A stretch of 10,411 bases of DNA. Origin: JAVVPO01 sp036655715. GTDB taxonomy: Bacteria > Bacillota > Clostridia > Lachnospirales > Cellulosilyticaceae. Positions 1 to 6,629 of this stretch are shown in pieces; position 1 is the first letter of the stretch; the number at the start of each line of letters is the position of its first letter. Position numbers and translations under genes: made by a program. The notes beneath the pieces were generated by a model. The model did not search any database. It saw nothing but the letters and a program-made list of their open reading frames with translations, and had not been told where the DNA came from. The stretch covers positions 1 through 10,411 of the forward strand of contig JAVVPO010000083.1 in NCBI GenBank assembly GCA_036655715.1, read 5' to 3'.

Positions 1-11
1 TTTTTGCTTTA

Positions 12-446
12 TTATTGTGCATCATACATTTCTTTTTCAACATCGATAAAGACTTGAGCAATAACGCCATAAGCCTTACCCCATGCATCAATGATTTCAT
101 CTGTAGCAGCATCACCTAATACATTTTTGATAGCTTGAAGAAGATTAGCTCCTACGATAGGATATTGCTCTTTAGTTACCTTAACAGCTACATGTTTAGC
201 AGCAATTTTTTTGACAGCAGGAAGAAGAACTCCTAAGTTATCAATGTTTTGTGCTGCAGCTAAAATAGTCATAGCAAGTGCTTTAGGTTGTTCACCTGAA
301 GCCTGACGTGCCATATCAAACTGAGGTTTTACTTCTGGGTTATTTGTAAATAGAGTTTCATAAAAGTTTTCTGTGATAGCTACGCCGTGTTCTTTTAATA
401 CAGGTACAGTACTTTTGATAATTTCGATTGTTTTTTGATCTAACAT
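12..446 (-). CDS. Single-domain haemoglobin (Vitreoscilla Hb / flavohaemoglobin globin-domain type)
   Basis: A 144-residue haem protein that aligns along its length with the globin domain of E. coli Hmp. Visible key residues are Tyr29 (B10), Phe43 (CD1), Gln53 (E7), proximal His85 (F8), Tyr95 (G5) and Glu137. The last two with His85 form the proximal hydrogen-bond network of this family. The protein ends where the globin fold ends, as in Vitreoscilla haemoglobin, so there is no FAD/NAD reductase domain in the same chain. Such globins bind O2 and NO; NO dioxygenation or reduction would need a separate electron donor. The ATG is preceded by TGGAGGAATTAAA, a good ribosome binding site. The start overlaps the stop of the upstream DUF454 gene by 7 bases, so translation is probably coupled. 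The divergent NsrR gene and shared operators suggest NO-responsive control (inference). Only 11 bases are visible beyond the stop. Confidence 0.93.
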   Translation of the reverse strand: MLDQKTIEIIKSTVPVLKEHGVAITENFYETLFTNNPEVKPQFDMARQASGEQPKALAMTILAAAQNIDNLGVLLPAVKKIAAKHVAVKVTKEQYPIVGANLLQAIKNVLGDAATDEIIDAWGKAYGVIAQVFIDVEKEMYDAQ

Positions 447-835
447 TTTAATTCCTCCAATGGTTGTATAATAATTGTTTTGATTTTAAATATAAAGTAA
501 TAGTAAAGGTAAATAAGTAATCCTACGATGATAAGTTTAAGCCAAGGTTCCAAGATAATAAGTGGAAATAGGAGCATGGTTGTAGCAAAACTAAGTAAGA
601 TACATTTTCTCTTTCTACTAAGTTGTTTGTTTTCTACAAAATCTTTGGCATATTTCTTGTAAATAGAAGTAGAAATAAGCCAGTGATGAAATTTGTCTGA
701 ACTTTGACTATAGAAGTAGGCACTTAGCATGACTAGAGGCGTAGTAGGAATAATAGGTAAAAAGATACCTACAATACCTAGTAAAAGAGCTAAGGTTCCT
801 AGAACTATAAAAATCCATTTTTTAAGGTGATACAT
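440..835 (-). CDS. DUF454 (YbaN-like) small inner-membrane protein
   Basis: A 131-residue membrane protein matching the DUF454/YbaN family. It has the N-terminal hydrophobic hairpin (about residues 6-38) with the diagnostic GIVGIFLPIIPTTP core, then SAYFYSQSSDKFHHWL and a basic cytoplasmic stretch (about 59-78). Two more hydrophobic segments follow (about 79-95 and 98-117). Family length is about 120-135 residues, so it is complete. Molecular function is not established. It is the first gene after the divergent promoter, and its TAG overlaps the globin ATG (ATGTTAG), so the two proteins are probably made together. The ribosome binding site AAAGGAGG lies 13 bases before the ATG, a slightly long spacing; no better start is visible. 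A role with the globin (membrane anchoring, haem or redox supply) is only inference from the operon. Confidence 0.88.
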   Translation of the reverse strand: MYHLKKWIFIVLGTLALLLGIVGIFLPIIPTTPLVMLSAYFYSQSSDKFHHWLISTSIYKKYAKDFVENKQLSRKRKCILLSFATTMLLFPLIILEPWLKLIIVGLLIYLYYYFIFKIKTIIIQPLEELKC

Positions 836-857
836 AGTAAGGGGAACGCCTCCTTTA

Positions 858-881
858 AAGGTGTATTTATAATATACATTT
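858..881. promoter_or_regulatory. Candidate NsrR operator 1 (at the start point of the globin operon)
   Basis: The core 862-881 reads TGTATTTATAATATACATTT, an imperfect inverted repeat (TGTAT...ATACA arms). With the preceding bases the left side reads AAGGTGTATTT. This matches the NsrR half-site known from enterobacteria (AAGATGYATTT) at all but one position. It covers the predicted transcription start of the minus-strand operon, a natural repression position. The pattern TGTATTT-N6-YACATTT recurs at 901-920 on the other strand. Assignment to NsrR is inference from adjacency and motif similarity. Confidence 0.5.
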
Positions 882-910
882 AATATAACATAGAAAAATT
901 AAATGTGCAA
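882..910 (-). promoter_or_regulatory. Promoter of the DUF454-globin operon
   Basis: On the minus strand TTGCAC (910-905) and TATATT (887-882) are separated by exactly 17 bases. This is a good sigma-A type promoter. Transcription would start about 6-8 bases past the -10 box, near 874-876, inside the downstream candidate operator. It is read from the consensus only. Confidence 0.6.
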
Positions 911-923
911 CAAAAATACACTT
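901..923. promoter_or_regulatory. Candidate NsrR operator 2 (over the -35 box of the globin operon)
   Basis: Read on the minus strand, 920-901 is TGTATTTTTGTTGCACATTT, the same TGTATTT-N6-YACATTT pattern as operator 1 but in the opposite orientation. The outer bases give inverted arms AARTGTR and YACAYTT separated by 9 bases. It contains the TTGCAC -35 box of the globin operon. It ends 13 bases before the -35 box proposed for nsrR, so one site could control both directions. Confidence 0.45.
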
Positions 924-936
924 TATTTTTTAAATC

Positions 937-964
937 TTTTCAAATAGCCGATATGTGGTAGAAT
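937..964 (+). promoter_or_regulatory. Probable promoter of the nsrR-like gene
   Basis: TTTTCA (937-942) and TAGAAT (959-964) lie 16 bases apart, about 33 bases before the ATG. The -10 box is fair and the -35 box weak, so this is a tentative sigma-A call. Confidence 0.4.
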
Positions 965-997
965 AAGAACAAAAGATTGAGAAAGGAGCTAGTGATT

Positions 998-1396
998 ATG
1001 CAATTATCTAAGTTTACGGACTATGCTTTTCGAGCACTTATTTATTTGGCGGAGCATCAGGACAAATTAAGTACAGTAGAGGAACTTGCATCGCAGCTTG
1101 AAGTATCCGAGCATCATCTTAAGAAGGTCATACATAAATTAGGGACAACAGATTATGTGATCAGTCTAAAAGGAAGAGGTGGTGGACTGAAGCTCGGATT
1201 GCCACCAGAAGCGATTAACCTAGGAGAAGTACTTAAAGTGACTGAGGATAATCTCATTTTAGTGGAATGCCTTGGAGATGGTGGACACTGTACCTATGCG
1301 GTGAAGGGGTGTAAACTAAAGGGTATTATTAGTCAGTCACTAGATAAGTTCGTGGAAGAATTTGGTCAGTATAGTTTGAAAGATATTATGGAGTAG
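998..1396 (+). CDS. nsrR: NsrR-like Rrf2-family Fe-S transcriptional regulator
   Basis: A 132-residue DNA-binding repressor of the Rrf2 family, close to NsrR, the nitric-oxide sensor. It opens MQLSKFTDYAFRALIYLAE, as NsrR proteins do. A winged helix-turn-helix follows (about residues 26-70, with ELASQLEVSEHHLKKVIHKL and the GRGGGLKLG wing), then a dimerisation helix. Cys91, Cys98 and Cys105 (C-X6-C-X6-C) occupy the cluster-ligand loop. Asp8 is at the position that supplies the fourth ligand in Streptomyces NsrR. The frame is open from a TTG at 977, but the ATG at 998 is preferred: GAAAGGAG lies 9 bases before it and it gives the family's normal N-terminus. It diverges from the DUF454-globin operon, its likely target. 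IscR is less likely, because IscR spaces its cysteines differently and neighbours Fe-S assembly genes. Confidence 0.87.
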   Translation: MQLSKFTDYAFRALIYLAEHQDKLSTVEELASQLEVSEHHLKKVIHKLGTTDYVISLKGRGGGLKLGLPPEAINLGEVLKVTEDNLILVECLGDGGHCTYAVKGCKLKGIISQSLDKFVEEFGQYSLKDIME

Positions 1397-1483
1397 CCGG
1401 ATTTTGAACTATATGTTATGTTATTGGTTAGATAGGTAGATAAGTTAAGTTGAATAAGTAGAAAAAATTAGGAGGGGGATTAC

Positions 1484-2170
1484 TTGGATCTTATATTTTA
1501 CATGGAGATTATAGGTACTATCGTCTTTGCCATGCAAGGAAGTAGAGTAGCTATTGAGAGGAAACTAGATATATTAGGGATTATGATACTTGGATTGTCA
1601 ACGGCTGTTGGCGGAGGAATGATAAGAGATATTATACTCGGCAATACACCACCAGCCATGTTTATTAATCCGATTTACTGCATCGTGGCGACAGTAACTG
1701 TGGTAGTGGTTATTGCAACTTATAAATATCAAGCGAAGATGATAGGGAGTGAAAAATATCCTTATATCGTAATGTTACTAAATCTTTCTGATGCTATAGG
1801 GCTTGGTATATTTACTGTAGTTGGAGCGAATATAAGTATTGGGCGTGGTTATGCAGATAATATCTTCTTGTGTAGTTTCGTAGGGGTTATGACAGGTGTT
1901 GGGGGAGGCATTCTAAGGGATGTGCTAGCTAATCGTACACCTATTGTTCTTCAGAAGGAAATCTATGCAGTAGCTTCTATTATAGGGGCGATTAGTTATT
2001 GTTATCTTAATAAATGGATACCACACAATATAGCACTTTACTTGGCAGTAGCTATTATTGTGGTGATAAGAATGGTGGCGGTTTACAAGGATATGCATTT
2101 ACCGGCTGTTATACACGAAGAAGTAGGTATAGCGTGTTATGAGTCAGAAGGCATGATAGATCAGATTTAG
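1484..2170 (+). CDS. TRIC-type cation channel / UPF0126 (YadS-YicG family) membrane protein
   Basis: A 228-residue, seven-helix membrane protein with the internal duplication typical of UPF0126. Repeat 1 spans about residues 8-80 with GGGMIRD (43-49). Repeat 2 spans about 95-170 with GGGILRD (140-146). The GGGxxRD turns are the kinked pore-helix motifs of prokaryotic TRIC homologues, which form potassium-permeable homotrimeric channels. Some family members were earlier suggested to be glycine transporters, so the substrate is uncertain. A TTG start is chosen because TTAGGAGGGG ends 7 bases before it. The first ATG, 18 bases on (1502), would be too far from that site and would trim the first helix. 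It follows nsrR by 87 bases with no visible terminator, so read-through from nsrR is possible. The hydrophilic tail after about residue 202 is variable in the family. Confidence 0.88.
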   Translation: MDLIFYMEIIGTIVFAMQGSRVAIERKLDILGIMILGLSTAVGGGMIRDIILGNTPPAMFINPIYCIVATVTVVVVIATYKYQAKMIGSEKYPYIVMLLNLSDAIGLGIFTVVGANISIGRGYADNIFLCSFVGVMTGVGGGILRDVLANRTPIVLQKEIYAVASIIGAISYCYLNKWIPHNIALYLAVAIIVVIRMVAVYKDMHLPAVIHEEVGIACYESEGMIDQI

Positions 2171-2267
2171 TTAATAGAATGAATTAGCCTAATTAGGGCA
2201 ACAATTAAGCAAAAAAGAATTAAATATCAGCTTGATAAAATAGAAATAAAGTTGAGGTGGGAGTGTT

Positions 2268-4052
2268 ATGAGAAAGAAATCTGGATGGGGATTAGGACTT
2301 ATGCTAGCTTTAAGTTTTTTGACGGTGTTTGTTGGAGAACTTGTACTGAGACAGCATATCTCGGAGGTCTTTGAATGGATAGTGAGTGCACCTAGTAGCT
2401 TTTTGCTGAACTGGGCCATGATTTTCATTATAACTTTGATCTTTACTTGCTTGTTTAACAAGGTGGGTAGAGGATTTTTGGTAGTTAGCTTGATTTATAT
2501 TACAACTTGTATTGTTTCTTTTTATAAATTTAAAATCAGTGGAGAGTATTTGATTCCTGCGGATTTGTTTTTGATTGGTGAGGCGACGAGTATTAGTAAA
2601 GAGATGCATATTACTATAGAGTCTCATGTTGTCTTATGTGCTTTATTTATTATCTTTGCTATTGCGATGGTTTATAAGATAGACTTATTTGAGTTTGCCA
2701 AGAAACAAAGATTTGTGATTGTCCTTTTGGGGATGAGTATACTAGGAACTACGGTAGGAATAGGTGCTGCGGTGACTAGTAAATCCGAGGAGGTTGTAGA
2801 GGCTTGGGAGGCTGAAACGGTCAATGAGGAATATAATGAAAAAGGTTTTTTGGTAGGATTTGGAAAAGAGGTAGTAGAACTGATTGTTGAAAAACCAGAG
2901 GGATATAGTAAAGAAAAGGTTGAAGATATTCTAGAGCCTTATAGCGTATTAGAGGAAGAGACCAAGGGAATGAATATAAAACCTAATATTATTATGATTA
3001 TGAGTGAAGGTTTCTTTGATGTGAATAGATTACCTGATGTAGCGTTTTCAGATAATCCGCTTAGATACTTTGATGGGTATAGAAACCAGTATGCAAGAGG
3101 AAGTATTGTGACACCTGTATATGGTGGGAGAACTTGTCAGACAGAGTATGAAGTACTTACAGGACATTCTGTAGATTTTACAGGAACTCATAATATAGCT
3201 TATATGCGTTTTGTAAATGAGGAGACACCAAGTATTCCTAAATTACTTAAGGAAGAAGGGTATCAGACTCTAGCCATACATGCTTATGAAAAAACTTTTT
3301 TTTCTAGAGATATAGCTTATAAGGATTTAGGTATAGATGAGTTTTTGGCCAGTGAGGATTTTGAAAGTCCAAAGCTTATTAGGGGATATATTTCTGATGA
3401 AGAAGTAGTAGATAAAATGATAGAGGTTTATGAGACAAAGAAAGAAGAGCCTTTATTTATGCATGTAGTGACCATGCAAAATCATATGCCTTATGTGGAT
3501 GGATATGAAGGAAGCCAAATTAAGGCAACAGGGAAAAACCTAACAGAGGAAGAAAAAAGTATGTTGAGCACCTATGCCAATGGAATAAGTGATTCGGATA
3601 AAGCTTTAGAAAAGCTTATAAAGTATTTTGAAAAGCAAGAAGAGCCTACGGTCATTGTCATGTATGGAGATCATTTACCAGACCTTGGAGAGAACTATAG
3701 GACTTATAAAGATAGTGGTTATATCAAAGAGACTTTGGACAAGGAAGATTATTTCAACCTGTATCAGACACCTTTTGTAATATGGAATAACTATGACTTA
3801 CCCAAAAAAGACTTTGGCTATCTAGATGCTTCTTATCTAGGCAGTTCCTTACTAGATTATATAGGGTACAATAAAGATGCTTATATGAATTTTTTAGATG
3901 AGAAAAGTACAAAGGTAAGAGCTTATAATGAAGCCTTTACTTTAGATAAAGAAGGATGTATCAAAGGGAAGTTAGAGTTAAATGAAGAAGAAAAGAAGGT
4001 TCTTGAAGAGTTGTGGATGTTACAATACGATAGGATTTTTGGACAAAAATAG
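2268..4052 (+). CDS. LTA-synthase-family phosphoglycerol transferase (membrane sulfatase-fold protein)
   Basis: A 594-residue polytopic enzyme with about five N-terminal membrane helices (near residues 8-26, 45-63, 68-86, 119-136, 148-168). A linker and an extracellular alkaline-phosphatase/sulfatase-type domain (about 238-545) follow. Metal-site and catalytic residues match LtaS: Glu247 in MIMSEGFFD, the nucleophile Thr289 in YGGRTCQTEYEVLTG, His405 in TMQNHMPY, and Asp467-His468 in MYGDHLPD. LtaS moves glycerol-phosphate from phosphatidylglycerol to a growing lipoteichoic acid or related polymer on the outer face of the membrane. Clostridia carry several paralogues, so the exact polymer cannot be told and no gene symbol is given. 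The start is backed by GAGGTGGGAG just before the ATG. It lies 97 bases after the TRIC gene on the same strand and is followed by a strong terminator. The lysine/glutamate-rich C-terminus (about 548-594) is outside the catalytic core. Confidence 0.9.
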   Translation: MRKKSGWGLGLMLALSFLTVFVGELVLRQHISEVFEWIVSAPSSFLLNWAMIFIITLIFTCLFNKVGRGFLVVSLIYITTCIVSFYKFKISGEYLIPADLFLIGEATSISKEMHITIESHVVLCALFIIFAIAMVYKIDLFEFAKKQRFVIVLLGMSILGTTVGIGAAVTSKSEEVVEAWEAETVNEEYNEKGFLVGFGKEVVELIVEKPEGYSKEKVEDILEPYSVLEEETKGMNIKPNIIMIMSEGFFDVNRLPDVAFSDNPLRYFDGYRNQYARGSIVTPVYGGRTCQTEYEVLTGHSVDFTGTHNIAYMRFVNEETPSIPKLLKEEGYQTLAIHAYEKTFFSRDIAYKDLGIDEFLASEDFESPKLIRGYISDEEVVDKMIEVYETKKEEPLFMHVVTMQNHMPYVDGYEGSQIKATGKNLTEEEKSMLSTYANGISDSDKALEKLIKYFEKQEEPTVIVMYGDHLPDLGENYRTYKDSGYIKETLDKEDYFNLYQTPFVIWNNYDLPKKDFGYLDASYLGSSLLDYIGYNKDAYMNFLDEKSTKVRAYNEAFTLDKEGCIKGKLELNEEEKKVLEELWMLQYDRIFGQK

Positions 4053-4081
4053 AAGACTATCAGTATGTTTTTAAATAGAAG

Positions 4082-4128
4082 CAGGTATTTTACAGAGAAA
4101 GAGAGTCTGGAGGATACCTGTTTTTTTT
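4082..4128 (+). terminator. Rho-independent terminator after the LTA-synthase-like gene
   Basis: CAGGTAT (4082-4088) pairs with ATACCTG (4114-4120), and CAGA/TCTG (4093-4096 with 4106-4109) can stack inside. A run of eight T follows (4121-4128). This ends the region 2 transcript. Confidence 0.85.
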
Positions 4129-4157
4129 GAGTGTTCTAGCGGGGGCGGGAGTGTACA

Positions 4158-4163
4158 TATAAT
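4158..4163 (+). promoter_or_regulatory. Probable -10 box for the decarboxylase beta-subunit gene
   Basis: A perfect TATAAT lies about 47 bases before the ATG, directly after the upstream terminator. The best -35 candidate is a weak TTCTAG (4134-4139) at 18 bases. The spacer holds an unusually G-rich patch, GCGGGGGCGGGAG (4139-4151), in otherwise AT-rich DNA. Confidence 0.45.
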
Positions 4164-4210
4164 AAAGAAAAGAGAAATAACATATAGCACAAAGAAGCAG
4201 GAGGAGTTAT

Positions 4211-5332
4211 ATGGATAGTATGCTTGCAAGTTTAACAAGTATGACCATGGGGCAGTTGGTAATGATTTTAGTAGGAATAGTACTTATTTATTTGGCTATC
4301 TCAAAAAAGTATGAGCCTACTTTATTATTACCTATGGGATTTGGCGTGATTATGGCAAATATTCCACTTTCCGGTGCAGTAGGGAATCTGACGGATGGCA
4401 CGGGGGCAAAAGGAGTACTAGATTATTTGTTTGATATGGGGATAGCGACAGAATTATTTCCATTACTTATTTTTATTGGGATAGGAGCGATGATTGATTT
4501 TGGTGCTTTACTCCAGCGGCCTTCTATGATTTTCTTTGGAGCAGCAGCTCAGCTAGGTATCTTTTTGACTCTTATCATGGCGCTATGCATGGGATTTAAC
4601 TTGCAAGAAGCGGCATCTATTGGGATTATAGGAGCAGCAGATGGGCCTACATCTATCTATGTTTCTAATCAATTAGCACCTCATTTGTTGGGGCCTATAT
4701 CAGTAGCTGCTTATTCCTATATGGCACTTGTACCACTTATTCAGCCATTTGCTATTAAGTTGGTGACAACTAAGACGGAACGAAAGATTAGGATGGAGTA
4801 TAGTGAGAGAAAGGTCTCTAAAAAGGCCAAAATACTTTTTCCTATTATCGTGACACTTATTGCAGGTGTTATAGCACCTACGTCTATACCACTTATAGGA
4901 TTTTTGATGTTTGGGAACCTTATGAAAGAGTCAGGCGTAGTAGATCGCTTAAGCAATACGGCTCAAAATGAGCTTGTTAATATTGTTACAATACTACTTG
5001 GACTTTCCATTGCTTCTACTATGAGGGCAGAAAACTTCCTAACAGCCTCAACACTTCTTATCTTAGGAATGGGGATTATTGCTTTTATACTAGATACAAT
5101 AGGTGGAGTAGTTTTTGTGAAAATAATCAACTTATTTGTACATAAGAAGATTAATCCGATGGTAGGAGCAGCTGGTATATCAGCTTTTCCTATGTCTGCT
5201 AGAACGATGCAAAAAATGGCTCAAAAGGAAGATCCGCAGAACTTTATACTTATGCAAGCTATAAGCGCCAATGTAGCAGGACAAATAGCATCAGTTATTG
5301 TGGGAGGTATAATACTTTCCTTACTACTATAG
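4211..5332 (+). CDS. Sodium-translocating decarboxylase, beta subunit (OadB/MmdB/GcdB family)
   Basis: A 373-residue integral membrane protein, the same size class as Veillonella MmdB. In the complete pump, the beta subunit removes CO2 from carboxybiotin and exports Na+ at the same time. Residues that bind sodium in Klebsiella OadB are recognisable: Asp144 in GAADGPT (Asp203), Tyr170 (Tyr229), and Asn315, Gly319, Ser324 and Arg331 in NPMVGAAGISAFPMSAR (Asn373, Gly377, Ser382, Arg389). About nine or more hydrophobic segments are seen. AGGAGGAG lies 4-6 bases before the ATG. A tiny OadG-like gene follows 11 bases later. Neither a carboxyltransferase alpha subunit nor a biotin carrier is encoded here, so the substrate (oxaloacetate, methylmalonyl-CoA, glutaconyl-CoA or other) cannot be assigned. 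The subunit presumably works with components encoded elsewhere. Confidence 0.93.
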   Translation: MDSMLASLTSMTMGQLVMILVGIVLIYLAISKKYEPTLLLPMGFGVIMANIPLSGAVGNLTDGTGAKGVLDYLFDMGIATELFPLLIFIGIGAMIDFGALLQRPSMIFFGAAAQLGIFLTLIMALCMGFNLQEAASIGIIGAADGPTSIYVSNQLAPHLLGPISVAAYSYMALVPLIQPFAIKLVTTKTERKIRMEYSERKVSKKAKILFPIIVTLIAGVIAPTSIPLIGFLMFGNLMKESGVVDRLSNTAQNELVNIVTILLGLSIASTMRAENFLTASTLLILGMGIIAFILDTIGGVVFVKIINLFVHKKINPMVGAAGISAFPMSARTMQKMAQKEDPQNFILMQAISANVAGQIASVIVGGIILSLLL

Positions 5333-5343
5333 GGGGGATGTAG

Positions 5344-5463
5344 ATGGATGTAATAGAAGGAGTTAAAATACTTATATACGGGATGGGAGGAATATTTTTT
5401 TTCTCAGGATTCATGTATATTATGATTAAATTATTAGTAGAAGTATTTAAAGATAATGAGTAA
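5344..5463 (+). CDS. 39-residue membrane protein, OadG-related small subunit
   Basis: A short gene reading MDVIEGVKILIYGMGGIFFF and ending in VEVFKDNE. It has one membrane helix (about residues 8-33), a short N-terminus and a charged C-terminal tail. This is the layout of decarboxylase gamma subunits (OadG), which hold the complex together, but without their long cytoplasmic domain. Very small OadG-related proteins next to beta subunits are known. AGGGGGG (5331-5337) lies 6 bases before the ATG. An ATG at 5338 is immediately followed by TAG and is not a usable start. The gene lies 11 bases after the beta-subunit stop and before a terminator, so the two form an operon. Its size, ribosome site and position make a chance frame unlikely. 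Confidence 0.8.
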   Translation: MDVIEGVKILIYGMGGIFFFSGFMYIMIKLLVEVFKDNE

Positions 5464-5467
5464 ATGT

Positions 5468-5505
5468 AAAAGGAGGTAACCTAGAATGCTAGGCTATCTC
5501 CTTTT
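5468..5505. terminator. Bidirectional terminator between convergent genes
   Basis: A 17-base arm at 5468-5484 (AAAAGGAGGTAACCTAG) pairs with 5489-5505 (CTAGGCTATCTCCTTTT) across a 4-base loop. There is one A-C mismatch and one G-U pair. The A-run on one side and T-run on the other let it stop transcription from the decarboxylase pair and from the CobD-like gene, whose stop codon is only 12 bases away. Confidence 0.8.
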
Positions 5506-5516
5506 GTAGGATTAAA

Positions 5517-6611
5517 TTATTGGAGTAATGTCTTAAGTAATGCAAGTAATTTATCATTTTGATGAGGGGCTAGGAAGCAGAAACGAATATAAGTCTCATC
5601 AAGAGAAGGGAAGGAACTTGCATCACGAATGAGCATGTTTTGGGCTATAAGCTGATTGGCAATTTCACTACCTGTTAGAGGCGTATCTAAAAGCTTAAGA
5701 AGGACAAAGTTAGCTTGTGGAATAAATACTTGTACAGCATCCCAAGATGAAAGTTCTGCTGTTAGTCTAGCACGTTCTTTGACAAATAGGCTATGAGTAG
5801 AGCTAATGTAGTCTATATCCTCAAACATAGCCTTAGCTCCGATAGTAGCTAACATATTGACACTCCAAGGATTTTGCTTTTTCTTAAGAGCTGTTAGGAA
5901 AGCTGTATTTGAGCAGATACCATAGCCAAATCTAAGACCAGGTGCTGAGAAGAATTTAGAGATACCTCTTAAAACCAATAGATTTTCAAATTTAGTAGTC
6001 AGGGAGATTGCAGAAACTTGATGGGGTTCATCACAGAATTCGATGTAGGTTTCATCTATCATGACAAAAACACCTCTAACTTTGCAGTAAGCTAGGATAG
6101 ATTCTAGCTCTTTTCGTGTAAGGACTGTACTCGTTGGATTATTTGGATTACAAAGGATAAGAAGATCGTAACTTTGGTCAAGTATTTGGCAAAGGCCTTC
6201 TATATCCAGGGTAAACTGAGTATGGGGATTTAGGGTGTAGTAATCTAGTAAACCACCTACCATTTGGATCTCTCTCTCATATTCAGAGTAGGTAGGTGCT
6301 AATGTAAGTGCTTTCTTAGGACTTAAGTGATGAATAGCTAAGGAAATTAGCTCACTGGTTCCATTCCCTACGAGAATATGAGAAGCTAGGGTGTGGCAGT
6401 ATGTAGCGAGTGTTTCTTTCAGGGACTCATAGTTTCTATCTGGATAAGTAGAGATAAAATCAATGTCTTTACACATAAGCTCCCTAGCTTTTTTTGAAGT
6501 ACCAAGTGGATTGATATTGCCACTAAAATCCCATATTTTATTTCTATCTAAACCATATAACTTAGCAGCAGCATCTAAATCGCCACCGTGAAGATAATGT
6601 TTATTTTTCAT
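5517..6611 (-). CDS. cobD: CobD-like threonine-phosphate decarboxylase / class I-II PLP aminotransferase
   Basis: A 364-residue fold-type I PLP enzyme. CobD decarboxylates L-threonine O-3-phosphate to (R)-1-amino-2-propanol phosphate, the linker of the cobalamin nucleotide loop. CobD hallmarks are HGGD at residues 8-11, DFSGNINPLG (28-37) and the length. PLP-site residues are Asn158 in CNPNNPT, Asp186 and Tyr189 in IDETYIEF, Lys219 (Schiff base) in RGISKFFSAPGLRFGYG, Arg227, and Arg343 in TYIRFCF. The close relative HisC lacks the HGGD N-terminus, so CobD is favoured, though related Clostridia enzymes of unknown substrate exist. No other cobalamin gene is in the window. The start is supported by GCAGG about 9 bases upstream, a weak site. 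It converges on the decarboxylase operon, with a hairpin between them. Confidence 0.82.
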   Translation of the reverse strand: MKNKHYLHGGDLDAAAKLYGLDRNKIWDFSGNINPLGTSKKARELMCKDIDFISTYPDRNYESLKETLATYCHTLASHILVGNGTSELISLAIHHLSPKKALTLAPTYSEYEREIQMVGGLLDYYTLNPHTQFTLDIEGLCQILDQSYDLLILCNPNNPTSTVLTRKELESILAYCKVRGVFVMIDETYIEFCDEPHQVSAISLTTKFENLLVLRGISKFFSAPGLRFGYGICSNTAFLTALKKKQNPWSVNMLATIGAKAMFEDIDYISSTHSLFVKERARLTAELSSWDAVQVFIPQANFVLLKLLDTPLTGSEIANQLIAQNMLIRDASSFPSLDETYIRFCFLAPHQNDKLLALLKTLLQ

Positions 6612-6629
6612 AAGAGGTTACCTGCTTTC

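Noticed and set aside
12..446. Globin as a truncated, broken flavohaemoglobin
   Set aside because: The chain ends at the natural end of the globin fold after the conserved Glu137, as in Vitreoscilla haemoglobin, with no sign of a frameshift. Only 11 bases beyond the stop are visible, so this is not absolute.
1397..1483. Possible terminator or small gene between nsrR and the TRIC gene
   Set aside because: No stable hairpin with a T-run and no open frame with a ribosome site could be found.
2187..2199. CCTAATTAGG palindrome between the TRIC and LTA-synthase-like genes
   Set aside because: Only 10 bp, no associated promoter with acceptable spacing, and likely by chance in AT-rich DNA.
2189..2627. 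Two minus-strand open frames opposite the start of the LTA-synthase-like gene
   Set aside because: They lie antisense to a well-supported coding region, lack ribosome sites, and encode low-complexity products resembling no family.
4741..4956. Minus-strand open frame of 71 codons
   Set aside because: It is antisense to the decarboxylase beta subunit, with no ribosome site or recognisable motif.
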